Below are positions 22,025 to 32,567 of a stretch of 64,000 nt of DNA, piece by piece. Position 1 is the first letter of the stretch, and every line of letters begins with the position of its first letter. The notes below the pieces were generated by a model that saw only the letters and a program-made list of their open reading frames with translations, was not told the DNA's origin and ran no database searches. The position numbers and the translations under genes are program-made. Source of the DNA: Phytophthora hibernalis (Eukaryota; Oomycota; Peronosporomycetes; Peronosporales; Peronosporaceae). The DNA lies in assembly GCA_012656075.1 (NCBI GenBank), contig JAAKBF010000259.1:24045-88044 (forward strand). Reading direction: 5' to 3'.

Positions 22025-22200
22025 CGTCAGCAGGGACCAGTCGGCACGGTCAGATTTGCAGACTACATTGGAGACAGTACCTCGACTGATCCACCCGAGA
22101 ATCCTGTCCTCATGTACAATGGACCCCTTCACCGTGTTCCGCTCGATTTTGAGTTCCCTAAGGGCACGATAGCTAATGCCTGAGAATAATTGGTGGTTAC
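22025..22200 (+). pseudogene. GCR1_C-like DNA-binding domain fragment (Crypton-associated)
   Basis: The frame at 21986-22183 reads VLMYNGPLHRVPLDFEFP then KGTIANA. Across a one-base shift a paired-Trp stretch follows (ENNWWLQWS). The element at 34859-36963 carries a comparable LHLLPEDFDFPS..LLGAW..WW block. I interpret both as the GCR1_C-type DNA-binding domain that accompanies Crypton-like recombinases. Only this scrap is present here. Confidence 0.4.
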
Positions 22201-23004
22201 AGTGGTCAACAACAATTAACATTTTCGTTAGCACGGCAAAGACTCTCGAATAAATCGTTCTAAAACTCGGATAATACATAGGCTCATTTACTTGTACACG
22301 TTTATCTTGGATTTGGTCGTTGTGGAAATGCTGGTACATGTATCGTATAGGGCTCTTTATGGGCAGTACGCGGATAGCCCTTTCGCTTTTCAATGCATGT
22401 ACATGTTTTAACAACACGCAACCGGGCACGAAGAAAGTTAACTTACTACTTAGGATCGCGCGTACCCATGCCAGATCACGGCACCCTATACAATACCAGT
22501 AATGAGCCCGACGAATTGATGCCTGGATATCTACAACATCAACAAAATTAAAACGCACGCTCGTAATGGCCCCGGAGTGGTTGATCATCGTAAGCTGTGG
22601 CGCCGGCGCGGTTAAATCGCAGGCACCGTTCTTGAGCACTGGCGCCAGCGCGGGGGCATGTATTGTCAATGGAGATTGCCTAACTATATATGTAAATTTT
22701 GAGTTTTTCTTGTTGGACCTCGCTCCAATAAAATCGTGACTATTGTGGCCTGACTTGTAATTTGTATGGATAGTAATCTGAACTCCTCGACAAAGTTGGA
22801 CAGCCCGTCCAACACTTGCATACAAAACCAAGAATTCAGTCCAACAAATTCAGGAGAATCATGCATATACGGGAAGGAGAAAGACAATTTTTGCGGATTT
22901 GGATGTATAGTGAATTCAAGTGTGTCATACAGTGCCGGTAATATTTATACGAACGACTCATTTTTCGAGTTTTGTCCACTAAAATGCGCTAAAAGGACTG
23001 TAAT
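22201..23004. other. No gene supported; long antisense frame only
   Basis: A 277-codon minus-strand frame spans 21998-22831 but has no recognisable domain, an unusual His/Ser/Cys-rich composition and overlaps the plus-strand GCR1_C-like scrap. It is treated as a chance opening. A GC-rich patch with GGCGCC repeats lies at 22590-22655. Confidence 0.35.
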
Positions 23005-23412
23005 TTGACCAATCGATGCAGCATGCAAAGCCCTATGCTGCTGAATGTTGGCGTATTTGAGCTGAAACAATGGTCTGATGCTGGTTGGAATGATTGTTCT
23101 GGATGCTGTTTGAGGACAGGGAACGCTTTGGTCGCGCGAAGAACTGACGCAGAAGCAGCTACTGGAAGTGAAGCAGTTGGATGCGAAGAAGATAGAGGGG
23201 AGGAGAAACTGGCAAAGCTCGGTGGTAGACTGAAGGAGCAAGTAAGGTTAGTCACTGGGATTAAATGTTGCAATGTCTGGGCGACAATGTACGTTTCTAC
23301 ACTAGGAATTGTGTTTCGCAAGGACATCCAAACCAAATCCAGTCCGTTCCAGCAAGCAGCAGCGTCTGTGGTGGCTACCGCCCCAAAAGAATCACAATCG
23401 ATTGAAACTTGA
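23005..23412 (+). CDS. Hypothetical protein, 135 aa
   Basis: A plus-strand frame with a Glu/Lys-rich middle (DRGEEKLAKLGGRLKEQVRL, about residues 63-82) that could form a short helix. No signal peptide, no known motif. An overlapping 162-codon minus-strand frame (22989-23477) competes with it, so coding status is uncertain. It lies about 300 bp upstream of the split coiled-coil gene. Confidence 0.3.
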   Translation: MTNRCSMQSPMLLNVGVFELKQWSDAGWNDCSGCCLRTGNALVARRTDAEAATGSEAVGCEEDRGEEKLAKLGGRLKEQVRLVTGIKCCNVWATMYVSTLGIVFRKDIQTKSSPFQQAAASVVATAPKESQSIET

Positions 23413-24208
23413 GCCAGAATGAGAATGCAAAAACATTGGTCCGATTCCTGACAGGCGAACAGCTCCACCATCTCCACCAGGTTTTTACTGCAAATTTTTC
23501 ACATTTGTCGTAGTATCACACCACTGAAAGTGTGCTTTGTGGTTGCAGCGCGATCTACTGATGAAGTCCGTGCTTTAGTTGTCAACCAAGAAACGAGTGC
23601 AAAATAACGCGACGCGGTGCAGCACCTCATTCGGAATATTAAGTGTGATGAGCAGCACGGGTTGAGAGGCAGGCTGAACTGGACAAGGCAAACTCGCGTC
23701 GCCGAGAGGTTGACTTTGACATGAAATCGGCGGGGCTGGTAGGTCGTACCAGCATGGCTTCGAATGATTTCTACAGCTGTCCCGAACATCAGTATTTGGG
23801 AAACAGTCTTTCACGGTCACCAGGTTGGGGTCGCATTCGTTTGTGCAGATCTACAGCAGCTAACCAATTATCTAATGCATTAGGCTCTACACAGAACAGC
23901 AGGCAAACCCCATCCGCTCGAAAAGCTGCAAACAAGTTCATTTACTTGAAGGGCCCCTGTGGTTCAAAAGTATCACCGGGAAACATCACCGATCCGGAAA
24001 TGAGCGTACCAGTGACAACGACACAACCTGTTGTAATCCCTACTGTACCAAATCTTGTATATCATCCGCAGTTCGTTGTACCGGGTTATCCTGAGAACTA
24101 CCCCGCCCCCATCGCCCCGTATTCGATGTTTGCGCCACCTATTGCCCCGGTCAACCCGTACCGATTCAGCTTTCCATCGCCATATTTCTCAGGGTGTCCA
24201 TACCCAAC

Positions 24209-24486
24209 CAGTGCTTCCTAAAAATATATGGTACTAACAATATATTGCCATAATATGCGGTGCATAATTGATTTCCTGAGCAAGATGATACCCTACAATA
24301 ATTGATTGTTCAACCCAGTTACTTGACGATTTTTACCCAATCACATTACGATAAACTGGATTTTGACCAATGAAATCATCCATTAAAATTTGCAATAATT
24401 GATGTTTCAATCTTCGTTTTCAGATGCAATAATTGAGGGTGGGCTGTGGATCACCCTCCGCTTCCATAGTATTTTAGGAAGCACTG
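24209..24486. mobile_element. hAT-type MITE, full-length copy with perfect 8-bp TSD
   Basis: 278 bp. Terminal inverted repeats are CAGTGCTTCCTAAAAATA and TATTTTAGGAAGCACTG. The flanks are identical octamers TACCCAAC at 24201-24208 and 24487-24494. CAGTG ends and 8-bp duplications are characteristic of hAT transposons. The interior is AT-rich with CAATAATTGA words and encodes nothing. A deleted relative lies at 2994-3156. Confidence 0.93.
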
Positions 24487-25009
24487 TACCCAACTACACC
24501 ACCATCATATTGGAATCGTTCCTACGCCCGAGCAATCTCCAAAATCTGTTCTTTGTCATCAAGAGGAAGACGTTTATCGATTGGAGCGAGAACTGAAAAT
24601 GAAGCGATTTGCCAACGAGCAGCAAGCTGAAGAAAAGGAATTTGCCCGGTGCAGGGACACTCACAGGAACTACAAGTTAGTAGATGCCCTAAAACCCCGC
24701 ATTTGCTTTGACGCATATTAATCGACGTCAAATTAGACCAAGATCTCGACATTTACCGTCCCAGAAGACCCTCTGCAAGTTTCATTGATGAAGGCGATGA
24801 TGACAAAAGGCGATTCTGCTCTCCAAAGTAAGGCTAAAACTTAATTCCTGCATTATACGGGTACATGTAAACAGCGGTATGTTCACGCACATTACCATGC
24901 ATTCAGAGGCAACATCTTGAAAGCCTAGCTGAGGTCCGAAATGAACGAGACATTTTCGAGGAGCAAGAGTGGTGTAGGGAAATCCAGATTTCGGATCACC
25001 CTACACTAG

Positions 25010-25324
25010 GGATGCCTAAGCTAGACCAGTGGGAACATCGCACTCAAGAGGATCAAATGGATACACAGCCAAGTGGATGCATAGCCAAGTGGATTCATCG
25101 CACTCAACAAGGAACGGATTTAAACGGGGATCGCACTTAGCTGGACTCGGCGATAATCGACTCGGCGAAGGTTGGACTCGGCGAAAGTCGACTTAGCAAG
25201 AATATGCCTAGAGGGAGATATACCAACTGAGGGGATAAATCAGGATCTGGGCGAAGAGTCGCCGAGAGGTAGGAAACAGCTCGACACTAAGGGACGGAGC
25301 TAAGCAAAGCGTCGCAGGGAGATA
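25010..25324. repeat. Short-period degenerate repeats
   Basis: Words such as CCAAGTGGAT, ATCGCACTCAA and GACTCGGCGA recur several times (for example CCAAGTGGATGCATAG / CCAAGTGGATTCATCG, and GGACTCGGCGA three times near 25142-25185). No coding frame. It may be internal or LTR-proximal DNA of the sequence to its right. Confidence 0.45.
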
Positions 25325-25871
25325 TGTAACGACTTTATTTCATAAGATGTTTGTATAAGACCGATAGATGAACATAGGGAAGACCCCGGCAGGGCTCTCC
25401 GAAGACATAGAGATAACAATCAGAGCAGAATCTTCTAAGTCCAAGAACAGCGTACACTTTTTCAGTAAGTCCCTGCGTGGGCTGGATTACGTCTGCCGTC
25501 GTTCCCCGAGAAGCATAGCTTGTAGGGGAGCCGTCTGGTAGCGCCAAGGGATCAAGGTCGGCCCGGGGTGGGCACTTCTCACTACCAAGCGAAGACAAGT
25601 CTCGTCGATTCGACGAGCCGGTGGATCTGCACAACCCAGGACACCGTAACCTCCTAACTCGGAGACCGCCCCGCTCAGGTGCGTCTCTGGAGAAGTTTGG
25701 AGCTTGGTACATGTTGGGAGCAACACTCAACTGAACCCCGTCTGGGGTGAACCGCAAAGGAACCGACAGGAACCCTGCCCAAGCCCAACATCGCCGACCT
25801 GACTCGTCGAATTGTTGTGCTGTTGCGTGGAAGCCTAATTAACGACGTTTTCTGTGAATCACAACACCACA
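25325..25871 (-). repeat. Possible solo LTR
   Basis: On the minus strand it starts TGTGGTGTTGTG and ends AATAAAGTCGTTACA, that is TG..CA ends with a polyadenylation-like AATAAA close to the 3' end, as in many LTRs. No partner LTR, primer site or 5-bp target duplication was found (AGATA and ATGAA flanks), so this is tentative. A 140-codon minus-strand frame inside is treated as chance. Confidence 0.35.
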
Positions 25872-26570
25872 ATGAAAAGGTAAATAATGGATGCTAAACA
25901 AGGGTTGATCTCGTCTTCAAGTGTAATGTGTTGTGCGTCAGCTAGAAGAGTTGAAGGCAAATATTCAGGGACAAAGGGAGGAGAAAAAGCGTGAGCTAGA
26001 TCACGAAGCCTGGGTCACCAAGCAAAAGAGATAGTTGGTAGCATTTCGACTACAGCGTGCAATTCAGCACGAACATATAAAGTCTGATGTGCTGCCTTTA
26101 GATTATCAACGGGAATCCCCAGAACCGTACAGGCCCGATAATACTGGTTTGGGACTATTCTGCTGGTGCACCTGCTACTGTAAATGATCTACAAGTAAGC
26201 TTGATTTCATGCTACAGTGTGCCTACTTTGCTGGCATGGCCTTTCGTCTAAATTACATATGCTGTGTTTCAGGGAAAAGTGATCCGCACGCCGTTCAAGG
26301 TTGTCTCTGCAAAAGAGACCAAAACAATTTGACCTCAACGAAAGCTACACATGCTTCTCTCCTCCCGTCATGCGAAAAAATTATCCACTGCCTCATACCT
26401 ACGTGTCTTCATAGAGGTACGAACACACGAACAACGGCTTTGTTGTCACGAACTTATTTGGTGCAGGTGGTCCGCGGTCCGAACGAGTTTACGCTGGACA
26501 GCATTTGATATTTTCAAGCTGCAGAGTGAGGGAAAATTGACATTAGCATGCGAAAATTTCAAGCTGTGAA

Positions 26571-27395
26571 GCAGTCTACAATGCCGGACCCGTCTAAGAT
26601 TATTGTTTTCCACCAACGATAGACGAATATGGTGAAATGAGGATACACTAATAGTACAAGGTGCGCGCGCAGAGGAAGCCCTGCTGGCGAACACAGAGAT
26701 AGACGCAGGTACACAAATATCCACCATCCTTACAAAAACAACGTATAACGCTATCAACTGTGTGCTCATTCGCAGCACGGTATCAATTATCAGACACGCC
26801 ACTACATAGACCACATTTTCTCTCTTCGTACGATAATCGATGTGGGGAAGAACTGTTCATTGTTCGGTGAAATGAGGCTTGCCTTTGAGCAGCTTGCGGA
26901 GCAAGGCGTGATGAGTCCCCCGGGTGTGGTGTGGCGGGTTTAAAATCTAGCTTCAGCGTGCAGAAGGCCGTCGATGCCTGGGTGCACGTGCTTGTCTTGT
27001 CGCTGGCTCGACCTTCGTGTCGACCAAGCGAAAGACCGAAAATGAACAGTTCGCAGCTACTCGGAGAAGTGGAGAACCTTGCACCCAGCAGCAGTCTTCC
27101 TCACACCTGTGCTGGGACGAGAAGGACGAAACCTCCCCGAGTAGCTATTTGCGGCATCGCAGGGCAGAAACCACCGCCAGTAAGTTTCAGGTTGCCCAGC
27201 CCTGTGACGCCCTTGTGTGTGCTCGCCAGTTGAAGTCTGCGTTCGATGACATCTGATTATCCCCGTCGAACCCGAAAAGATAGCTTCCTGCTCGCTGCGC
27301 TTGCCGGAAACTTCCCAGTGTACAGTAGCTAGAACGGACATAGGACGTCGTTAGGAGACCAAGTGACATCAAAGTACCTTACTCAAAAACAAGAA
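26571..27395. other. No gene recognised
   Basis: Contains short frames (26931-27256 plus; 27057-27372 minus) with no family signal. A hydrophilic plus-strand run (TKRKTENEQFAATRRSGE, 27020-27075) is protein-like but isolated. Confidence 0.3.
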
Positions 27396-27399
27396 ACAA

Positions 27400-27840
27400 A
27401 ACTACATTGACCTGTCGCTCCACATTCCTCCCCCGAAGGAAGGCCCCACCGCGAAAGCAAATCCGCCCATTAGTTGGAAGAACCATCAACGTGCTCAATC
27501 TGGTACTGTAGTCCTGTCAGAGACATTGCCCAGTGTTGCAATTTGCCACGCACATGGCTCTTCACATAGCGAATACGTAGATACGGTTCTTGTGGTCACA
27601 ATAGAGGTGGAATCCATTACCACGAACGAGTAGGAAAGTGAGGTTCCGCGCCGCCAAAATGATGGGGTAAGCCTCCTTTTCAATGATGCTCCAGCGCTTT
27701 GCAGTCTCATCAAACTTGCCACTCTTGCACACCAACAACTCGTGTTCTTGTTCAGTCACTGCCATCCCATCAACCCAATCACGAACTTGGGTAACCACTA
27801 GACCCCATCCGCGGTCTGAGGCATCCTACGTCAGTACGAT
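27400..27840 (-). pseudogene. Gypsy RNase H domain
   Basis: The minus frame reads DASDRGWGLVVTQVRDWVDG, then KRWSIIEKEAYPIILAARNL, FHLYCDHKNRIYVF and, after a stop and a shift, KSHVRGKLQHWAMSL and WADLLSRW. This is the RNase H of Gypsy elements, with the initial Asp, the catalytic Glu of IEKEAYP and the DH pair. A stop replaces a residue before WADLLSRW. Confidence 0.8.
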
Positions 27841-28209
27841 CGATGCATCTGACGCCGGATAGTGAAGTGTCTGCGACGTAGCAAGGAGCTGGCGGGCATT
27901 ATCAAAATCCGCCGTGTCTTCGGTACTCTAAGTGATAGCTGCACCTGCAGCGAGTGGCTTCGTGCGCCCAACCAATTTCAGCACAGCCTCGGGTTTATCA
28001 TGGAAAGGCTGCATCACGCGACTGTAATCCACGAGAGAGTCCGCATCCACCCGGTTGCGCACAAGAACTGCTGCAGATCGGAAGCAGTATATGGAAGTGG
28101 GAGCTGACGAAGACCACTGAGTCGCTCGGGGCAATGGCAGACTCCAGCACCACTGTACACGCGTCCACACCACTTCGCCTGCTTGCAAAAAGAAAACCCT
28201 TCACCGCGC

Positions 28210-29277
28210 TCAACTCCAGCCACTCTCACGAACGCGATCGAGGAAGCGACGCAGTGCAGCAATAAATTCCGCCGGTGTACGTGCGTAGAGCAAGATGTCA
28301 TCGATCGATATCAACAGATAAGTATGCAGCATGTCATCGAAAACCACGTTCATCTGGTTCTGGAAATGCAGCGGAGAATCCATCGCTGCCTGTGAAACCC
28401 GGTTCGGCGTCCACACACTTTCGTCGGTGATGAAGCTCATCGGTTCTTGACTGTCTCCGGCTAGGGATAGCCGCGAAAACCCACTCGGCATGTCAAAGCC
28501 GTCGAATCCGTAAGCTCCATCCACACTCTCGGACGGAGCGGTCAAGTCAGATTTAGTACCAGCGATAGGGATCGTCGCCGCGTTCACCGGTCGATAGTCG
28601 ATCGTCAAACGAAACTCGTTGGGTCAGTTTGCTTTGGGCACCGGAACTGCAGCACAATCCCACAGACTCATTTTGTTCCGACCAACAAAACCCATCTTCT
28701 CCTGGAGCCGGACGTGTTCACGGAGAAACGTTCTCTGTGCCGCGGAGTACCATCGAGGGCGAGCCTGAAAAGGATTAGCGTCAGCCCGGAGCGTGATACG
28801 CAGCGGCTTGACATCCGCCGGCGGATCAGCAAGGAGATCAATTCGAAAGGCGGCTTCGTACTCAAATACAGCCTCTCGTAGGAAGTGCAAGTACTCCTTG
28901 TCAAAACCGTTGTCGCCGACTGTGACCACCATGTTCTCCAGCTTTGCCTGAATTTCCGACGAAGGCACCACTTCAGGAACTCCCAAGTCAAAAGGATCGA
29001 CGTCTGCAGCCGGAGGCCCAGCCGCCTGTTGTGACAATTGGTCGTTTACATCAATGCCCAGCGCCTTCAGCGAGTCGTTGCCGATAATGAAGTATTCCTC
29101 CGGATTCCTCATCACATTGCAGTACACCTCGGACAAATGGACCTGCCCGAAGGAGTAAATCCAAAGTGACGGCTTCCCGACACAACCGTATTGTCTCCAG
29201 CAGCATTCTTCTCTTCCACCGAGGGTAAGGTTACAACCTGAACTGTTGCTCCAAGACCCGCGAGATCGTCTAAGCAC
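28210..29277 (-). pseudogene. Gypsy reverse transcriptase
   Basis: Frame 28624-29277 has ADVKPLRITLRADANPFQAR and LREHVRLQEKMGFVGRN, then VPKAN. A single in-frame TGA separates it from 28210-28608, which reads MTIDYRPVNAATIPIAG, DMPSGFSRLSLAGDSQE and ISIDDILLYART. The catalytic box is SIDD instead of the usual YxDD, an unusual first residue. Downstream, HDKPEAVLKLVGRTKPLAAG follows after a frameshift. Confidence 0.85.
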
Positions 29278-29530
29278 TGACGAGGTATGTATGTCTCATC
29301 GGAGCCAGTATCTGCCAGGTATGGGATCGTCAGAAGGTTGATCACCAAGACTTCTCCTGGTGCAGGCGCTTCTCCAATCCTCTTAACACGACCACGCGCT
29401 GCATCGCGAATCTCCTTCATCTTCTCCACAGCGCGCGTCTTGTCATCGTCGGTAGCGATAGGACAGTCCCTCAACCAATGAGGGCCTTGGCAGTGCCAAC
29501 AGGCAGGCGAAATTTCCTGTCGTGCTTTGT
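29112..29530 (-). pseudogene. Gypsy zinc knuckle and aspartic protease
   Basis: The minus strand from 29520 reads ACWHCQGPHWLRDCPIAT, a CCHC knuckle (C-x2-C-x4-H-x4-C), and some 45 residues later YLADTGSDETYIPRQCL, the protease D-T-G motif. The 120-codon frame 29112-29474 is open through the protease. The C-terminal part shifts frame into the linker before RT. Confidence 0.8.
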
Positions 29531-29689
29531 TGGGCCTTGAGCCAGATCCGGAACCACCGTTGCTGCTGCTAGCACTATGTCAATGGTCTTCGTTCCCGAC
29601 TTGCTGTTGCTGCGATCAGTCGGCTTTTCCTTCTTGGACTTGGAATAGTTCGACTTGACCTTCTGCTCTTGTACTAACACGTGATACTT

Positions 29690-30660
29690 GTGTTGCGCAC
29701 GAGCTTTCTCGTTAATGATGCCAAACAGAGTGAATTCGTTGCGCTTGGCTTCGCGACATTCTTACTTCACGTGGCGCCGAACATCATCTCGAAGCATTTT
29801 GGGCTCCAAGTTGTCGATGAACACGGTGCAACGAAGTTTCATCCGATCGTTGTACCCACCGTCGGCGAGGTTATCTACACCGATGATTTTGCTGAGTCCA
29901 TTCTCCTTGATGAGGGTCGCGAAGTCACGATAGTACTTGAGCACTCTGGCATCAATGTCATCTTCGTGGAGGTCGACCTTCAACATTTGTCGAAAGAAAT
30001 CGTCGAGGTCGGAGACTTGAGCATTCTTCACCGACCCGAGCTTTGCGTCAAACAAAGAGACCAATTCTTTACTGGTCATGTCGTCGACGGCCTTCCGCAA
30101 TTTGTCGAGGCACAGTACTTCGAGCAGCTCCGGATCAACACAGGTCTTGACCGGACGAACAGCAACTTTCAGCCGTTCCTCACTCTCCATACAACGTTGG
30201 CGAACAATACCCACGTACTGCTCCCACCTCCTCTTCCAGCTGACGACCGCATCCTAGCTCCAGTCAGCCAACTTGGGAGCTTGAGCGAACTCGAACAACG
30301 GTTGGTGAACATTCTGCATCACAGCGTCTCCATCTTCGTCGAACCGAACTTCGTTCCGTTGCATCTTCTTGCGGTCCTTAGAGGACTAAAAATAACTTTG
30401 ATTCAAGTTCCGCTTGTGCTGCTTGTTGCTTGCGAGGTAAATGCGAAAGTCAGATTGATGAACTTGCCTAAACTGCCTACGATCTCTCCTACTGTCCTGA
30501 CAACGGTTGGTCCTTGAAAGACCAGCAGCAAGGTTGCAGATCTCACCGTGGTTGCGGTTGTCGTCTTGATTCCAGATAGCCATGTGGCAGCTGAAGATGC
30601 AACTCGGGCTGTGCTTTTGCCTACAACACCGTGATCAACATGTTCACTGCATTCGACCAT
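29690..30660 (-). pseudogene. Gypsy Gag region
   Basis: Frame 29762-30214 (150 codons) is helical with KTCVDPELLEVLCLDKLRKA and DARVLKYYRDFATLIKENG, as expected for a Gag capsid. Frames at 30386-30660 precede it out of register. An overlapping 278-codon plus-strand frame (29681-30517) is its antisense shadow. Confidence 0.6.
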
Positions 30661-31246
30661 TGTTCGTCGCTAAGAGCAGCAATGTGGGGGTTTCCTCGTT
30701 GAGGCTTGTTGGACAGTAAATAGCGTCATCGTCATCCAAACTTTACACGATGCAACACGAGAGACAAGTAGATAGCCTTGTTATCTGAAATTTATTTCAG
30801 AGTATATCAATGATCCGATTTAAAAAAGCATGATTGCCAAAAATCACAAATATCAACATCACAACACGCACCAGCTCAACAGCTCATCTCCAAATCTAAT
30901 AAACCCTCAAGAACGGACAAAATTACATGTCAATTTTGCTTTTGGTCAGATTCTTCTCATAATCCAATTTCAACTTGCTACCTTTAGAGAGCCCGAGCCA
31001 AACTCACTACAATCACTAGTGGTTATCACGGTTGGAAAATATGTTTGCACAGCCAATAAGATCAAACCTTCATCTACCGTCTTTTTCAACTCAAACCTTC
31101 CAGCAAAAAGGAGCAGGAGGTGAAGGTTTGACCTGATTGGTTGTGTGTTTGTTGGAGAGGAAGGCAAGCAAAAGCAGATCTCCTCCACTCGTGGCACTTG
31201 TGTTCCAAGATGGTGAACAAGAGGTGGAGTATAGAAGAAGAGTATT
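30661..31246. other. No gene recognised
   Basis: AT-rich. It could include the 5' LTR of the Gypsy element at 27400-30660, but I found no matching second LTR. Overlapping minus-strand frames at 31086-31358 show no motif. Confidence 0.35.
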
Positions 31247-32300
31247 GTGAGTCCCAGCTATATTTGGATATCTGGGGTGATTGGCCAAGTCGCCGCGAAA
31301 TCGACCGTCCAATCTGATTGGACAAAAATGAATGCACGGCATCCGTCACACAACTCAAGGTCGGTGGATGAACAGGACCTGGTGGACGATCTTGAACATG
31401 AAGACACGGAAGATTACGGCGACTTTGAGTGTGGCGATGAAGATGAAGGTCGCTTGATCTTCACCTCGTCGGTAGCTGTGCGGAACGATGACCACGAGTG
31501 AGGCTATGAAGTCACAGCGCAAATCTCAGGTGATGAAACGGAGGAGGAGGAAGCGCCTACGGAAGAAGCTCACCCCGGAATCGAGACGGCAACAGAGAAG
31601 GCGGCTGAACGCTTGTGTCGAGGTGATTGTTAAGGAACCCAACAAGCGGAGCTGATCGATGTGAAGACAGAACAAGATGAGGTTGATCAGTCTGGCGATG
31701 ACAAGCAAATAACCGATCAAGCTCCGAGCAACAAGATGTCGGAGCAGCCTTTGGAGGGGGAAGCGGTGGAGGACGACGCGTCGGTGGTGATGGCAGTGCC
31801 CGTGCACGACGACGATCTGGGGTGGAAGTGGTAGAGGTGCACACCATGATAATGTCGCAGTACGAGCAGCAGAAGTCGCAGCTCGAGCCGATCACGAAGC
31901 TAGATGAGAGGGACCCGACGCCGCTACTGCAGCGCTCGCACACAAAGGTTCCGTCGTCTGGTGATAACTACGAACATTAGCTCATCCAGCAGATGCAGGA
32001 GCTACACAACGTGGTGGAGTCGACGTACCAAGTCGACCGAGCGAACACTGAGGCGGCGTTCAAGGAGCGCGACAGCGGCCACCCCGCCAAGGGGTCACCC
32101 AGTGACGAGACCGGATCGCTCCGCGGTGTGCGGACATTCTCGCAGTCGTTCGCCTTTGATGTGGTAGGTCAAGGTAGTGTTGCGACTGACGACCATCACT
32201 CCCGCTTCATATTCTAGCAGCGGTTCACCCCTTATCGAAAGAGCTTGACCAATTTGATGTTGGTGGAAGCAGACCCGTCCAGTCGACCATTTGGGGCGGT
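31247..32300 (+). pseudogene. Acidic Gag-like polyprotein remnant
   Basis: The first frame (31247-31501) turns strongly acidic (DLEHEDTEDYGDFECGDEDE), continues through a stop to EEEEAPTEEAHPG and KTEQDEVDQSGDDK, then shifts frame to a helical segment (MQELHNVVESTYQVDRANTE, 31993-32052) and SETGSLRG-like sequence. Such acidic plus coiled-coil layouts are common at the start of oomycete LTR-element Gag proteins, but no zinc knuckle or enzyme follows. The identification is tentative. Confidence 0.35.
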
Positions 32301-32567
32301 GCGTTCACAAGTTGTAGTTTCTTCATGATGGTGATGCTTAAGAGAAATTAGTTTGAAAAACATGACGCACGTTCGAAAGTATAGCAAGTCATTAAATCAA
32401 TGCGTCGTTTGTAATCTAGATAGCACTGTTGACGCTACTCTTGAAGCTCAATATCATCTACGTTCGTCGGGCCTGGATGAGGGTCAATCACATTGCTCAA
32501 AGGCAAGAATCTGCCAGGAATGGTTCAGTGGTGCTCTTACGTGACTTGATATGGAGCCGTTGGCCGT
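32301..32567. other. No gene seen
   Basis: Two short overlapping plus-strand frames only; nothing recognisable. Confidence 0.35.

Larger units (their letters stand above)
23721..26570 (+). pseudogene. Pro/Tyr-rich and coiled-coil protein gene remnant, split by MITE
   Basis: The 5' part (23721-24208) ends in a Pro/Tyr-rich tract (NYPAPIAPYSMFAPPIAPV). The hAT MITE interrupts it at 24209. Beyond it, plus-strand frames give coiled-coil sequence: YRLERELKMKRFANEQQAEE (about 24565-24625), RQHLESLAEVRNERDIFEEQ (24908-24970) and LEELKANIQGQREEKKREL (25940-25998). Intron-like GT..AG boundaries occur at 24826-24905. Function unknown. The exon frames were not all reconcilable, and 25010-25900 carries unrelated repeat DNA. 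Confidence 0.5.
27400..30660 (-). mobile_element. Ty3/Gypsy retrotransposon, 3'-truncated (no integrase)
   Basis: Minus-strand order is gag (30660-29690), zinc knuckle (about 29510-29465), protease (about 29330), reverse transcriptase (29000-28210) and RNase H (27840-27400). Integrase would follow RNase H but is absent, the similarity ending at about 27400. LTRs were not identified. Frameshifts and single stops break the polyprotein. Confidence 0.85.

Noticed and set aside
21998..22831. 277-codon open frame on the minus strand
   Set aside because: No domain, His/Ser/Cys-rich chance-like composition, and overlap with plus-strand GCR1_C-like coding similarity.
29681..30517. 278-codon open frame on the plus strand
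   Set aside because: It is the antisense of the Gypsy Gag region, whose minus-strand frame shows the capsid-like helices.
30700..31240. Candidate 5' LTR for the minus-strand Gypsy element
   Set aside because: No second copy in the window, no clear TG..CA ends and no primer-binding site.
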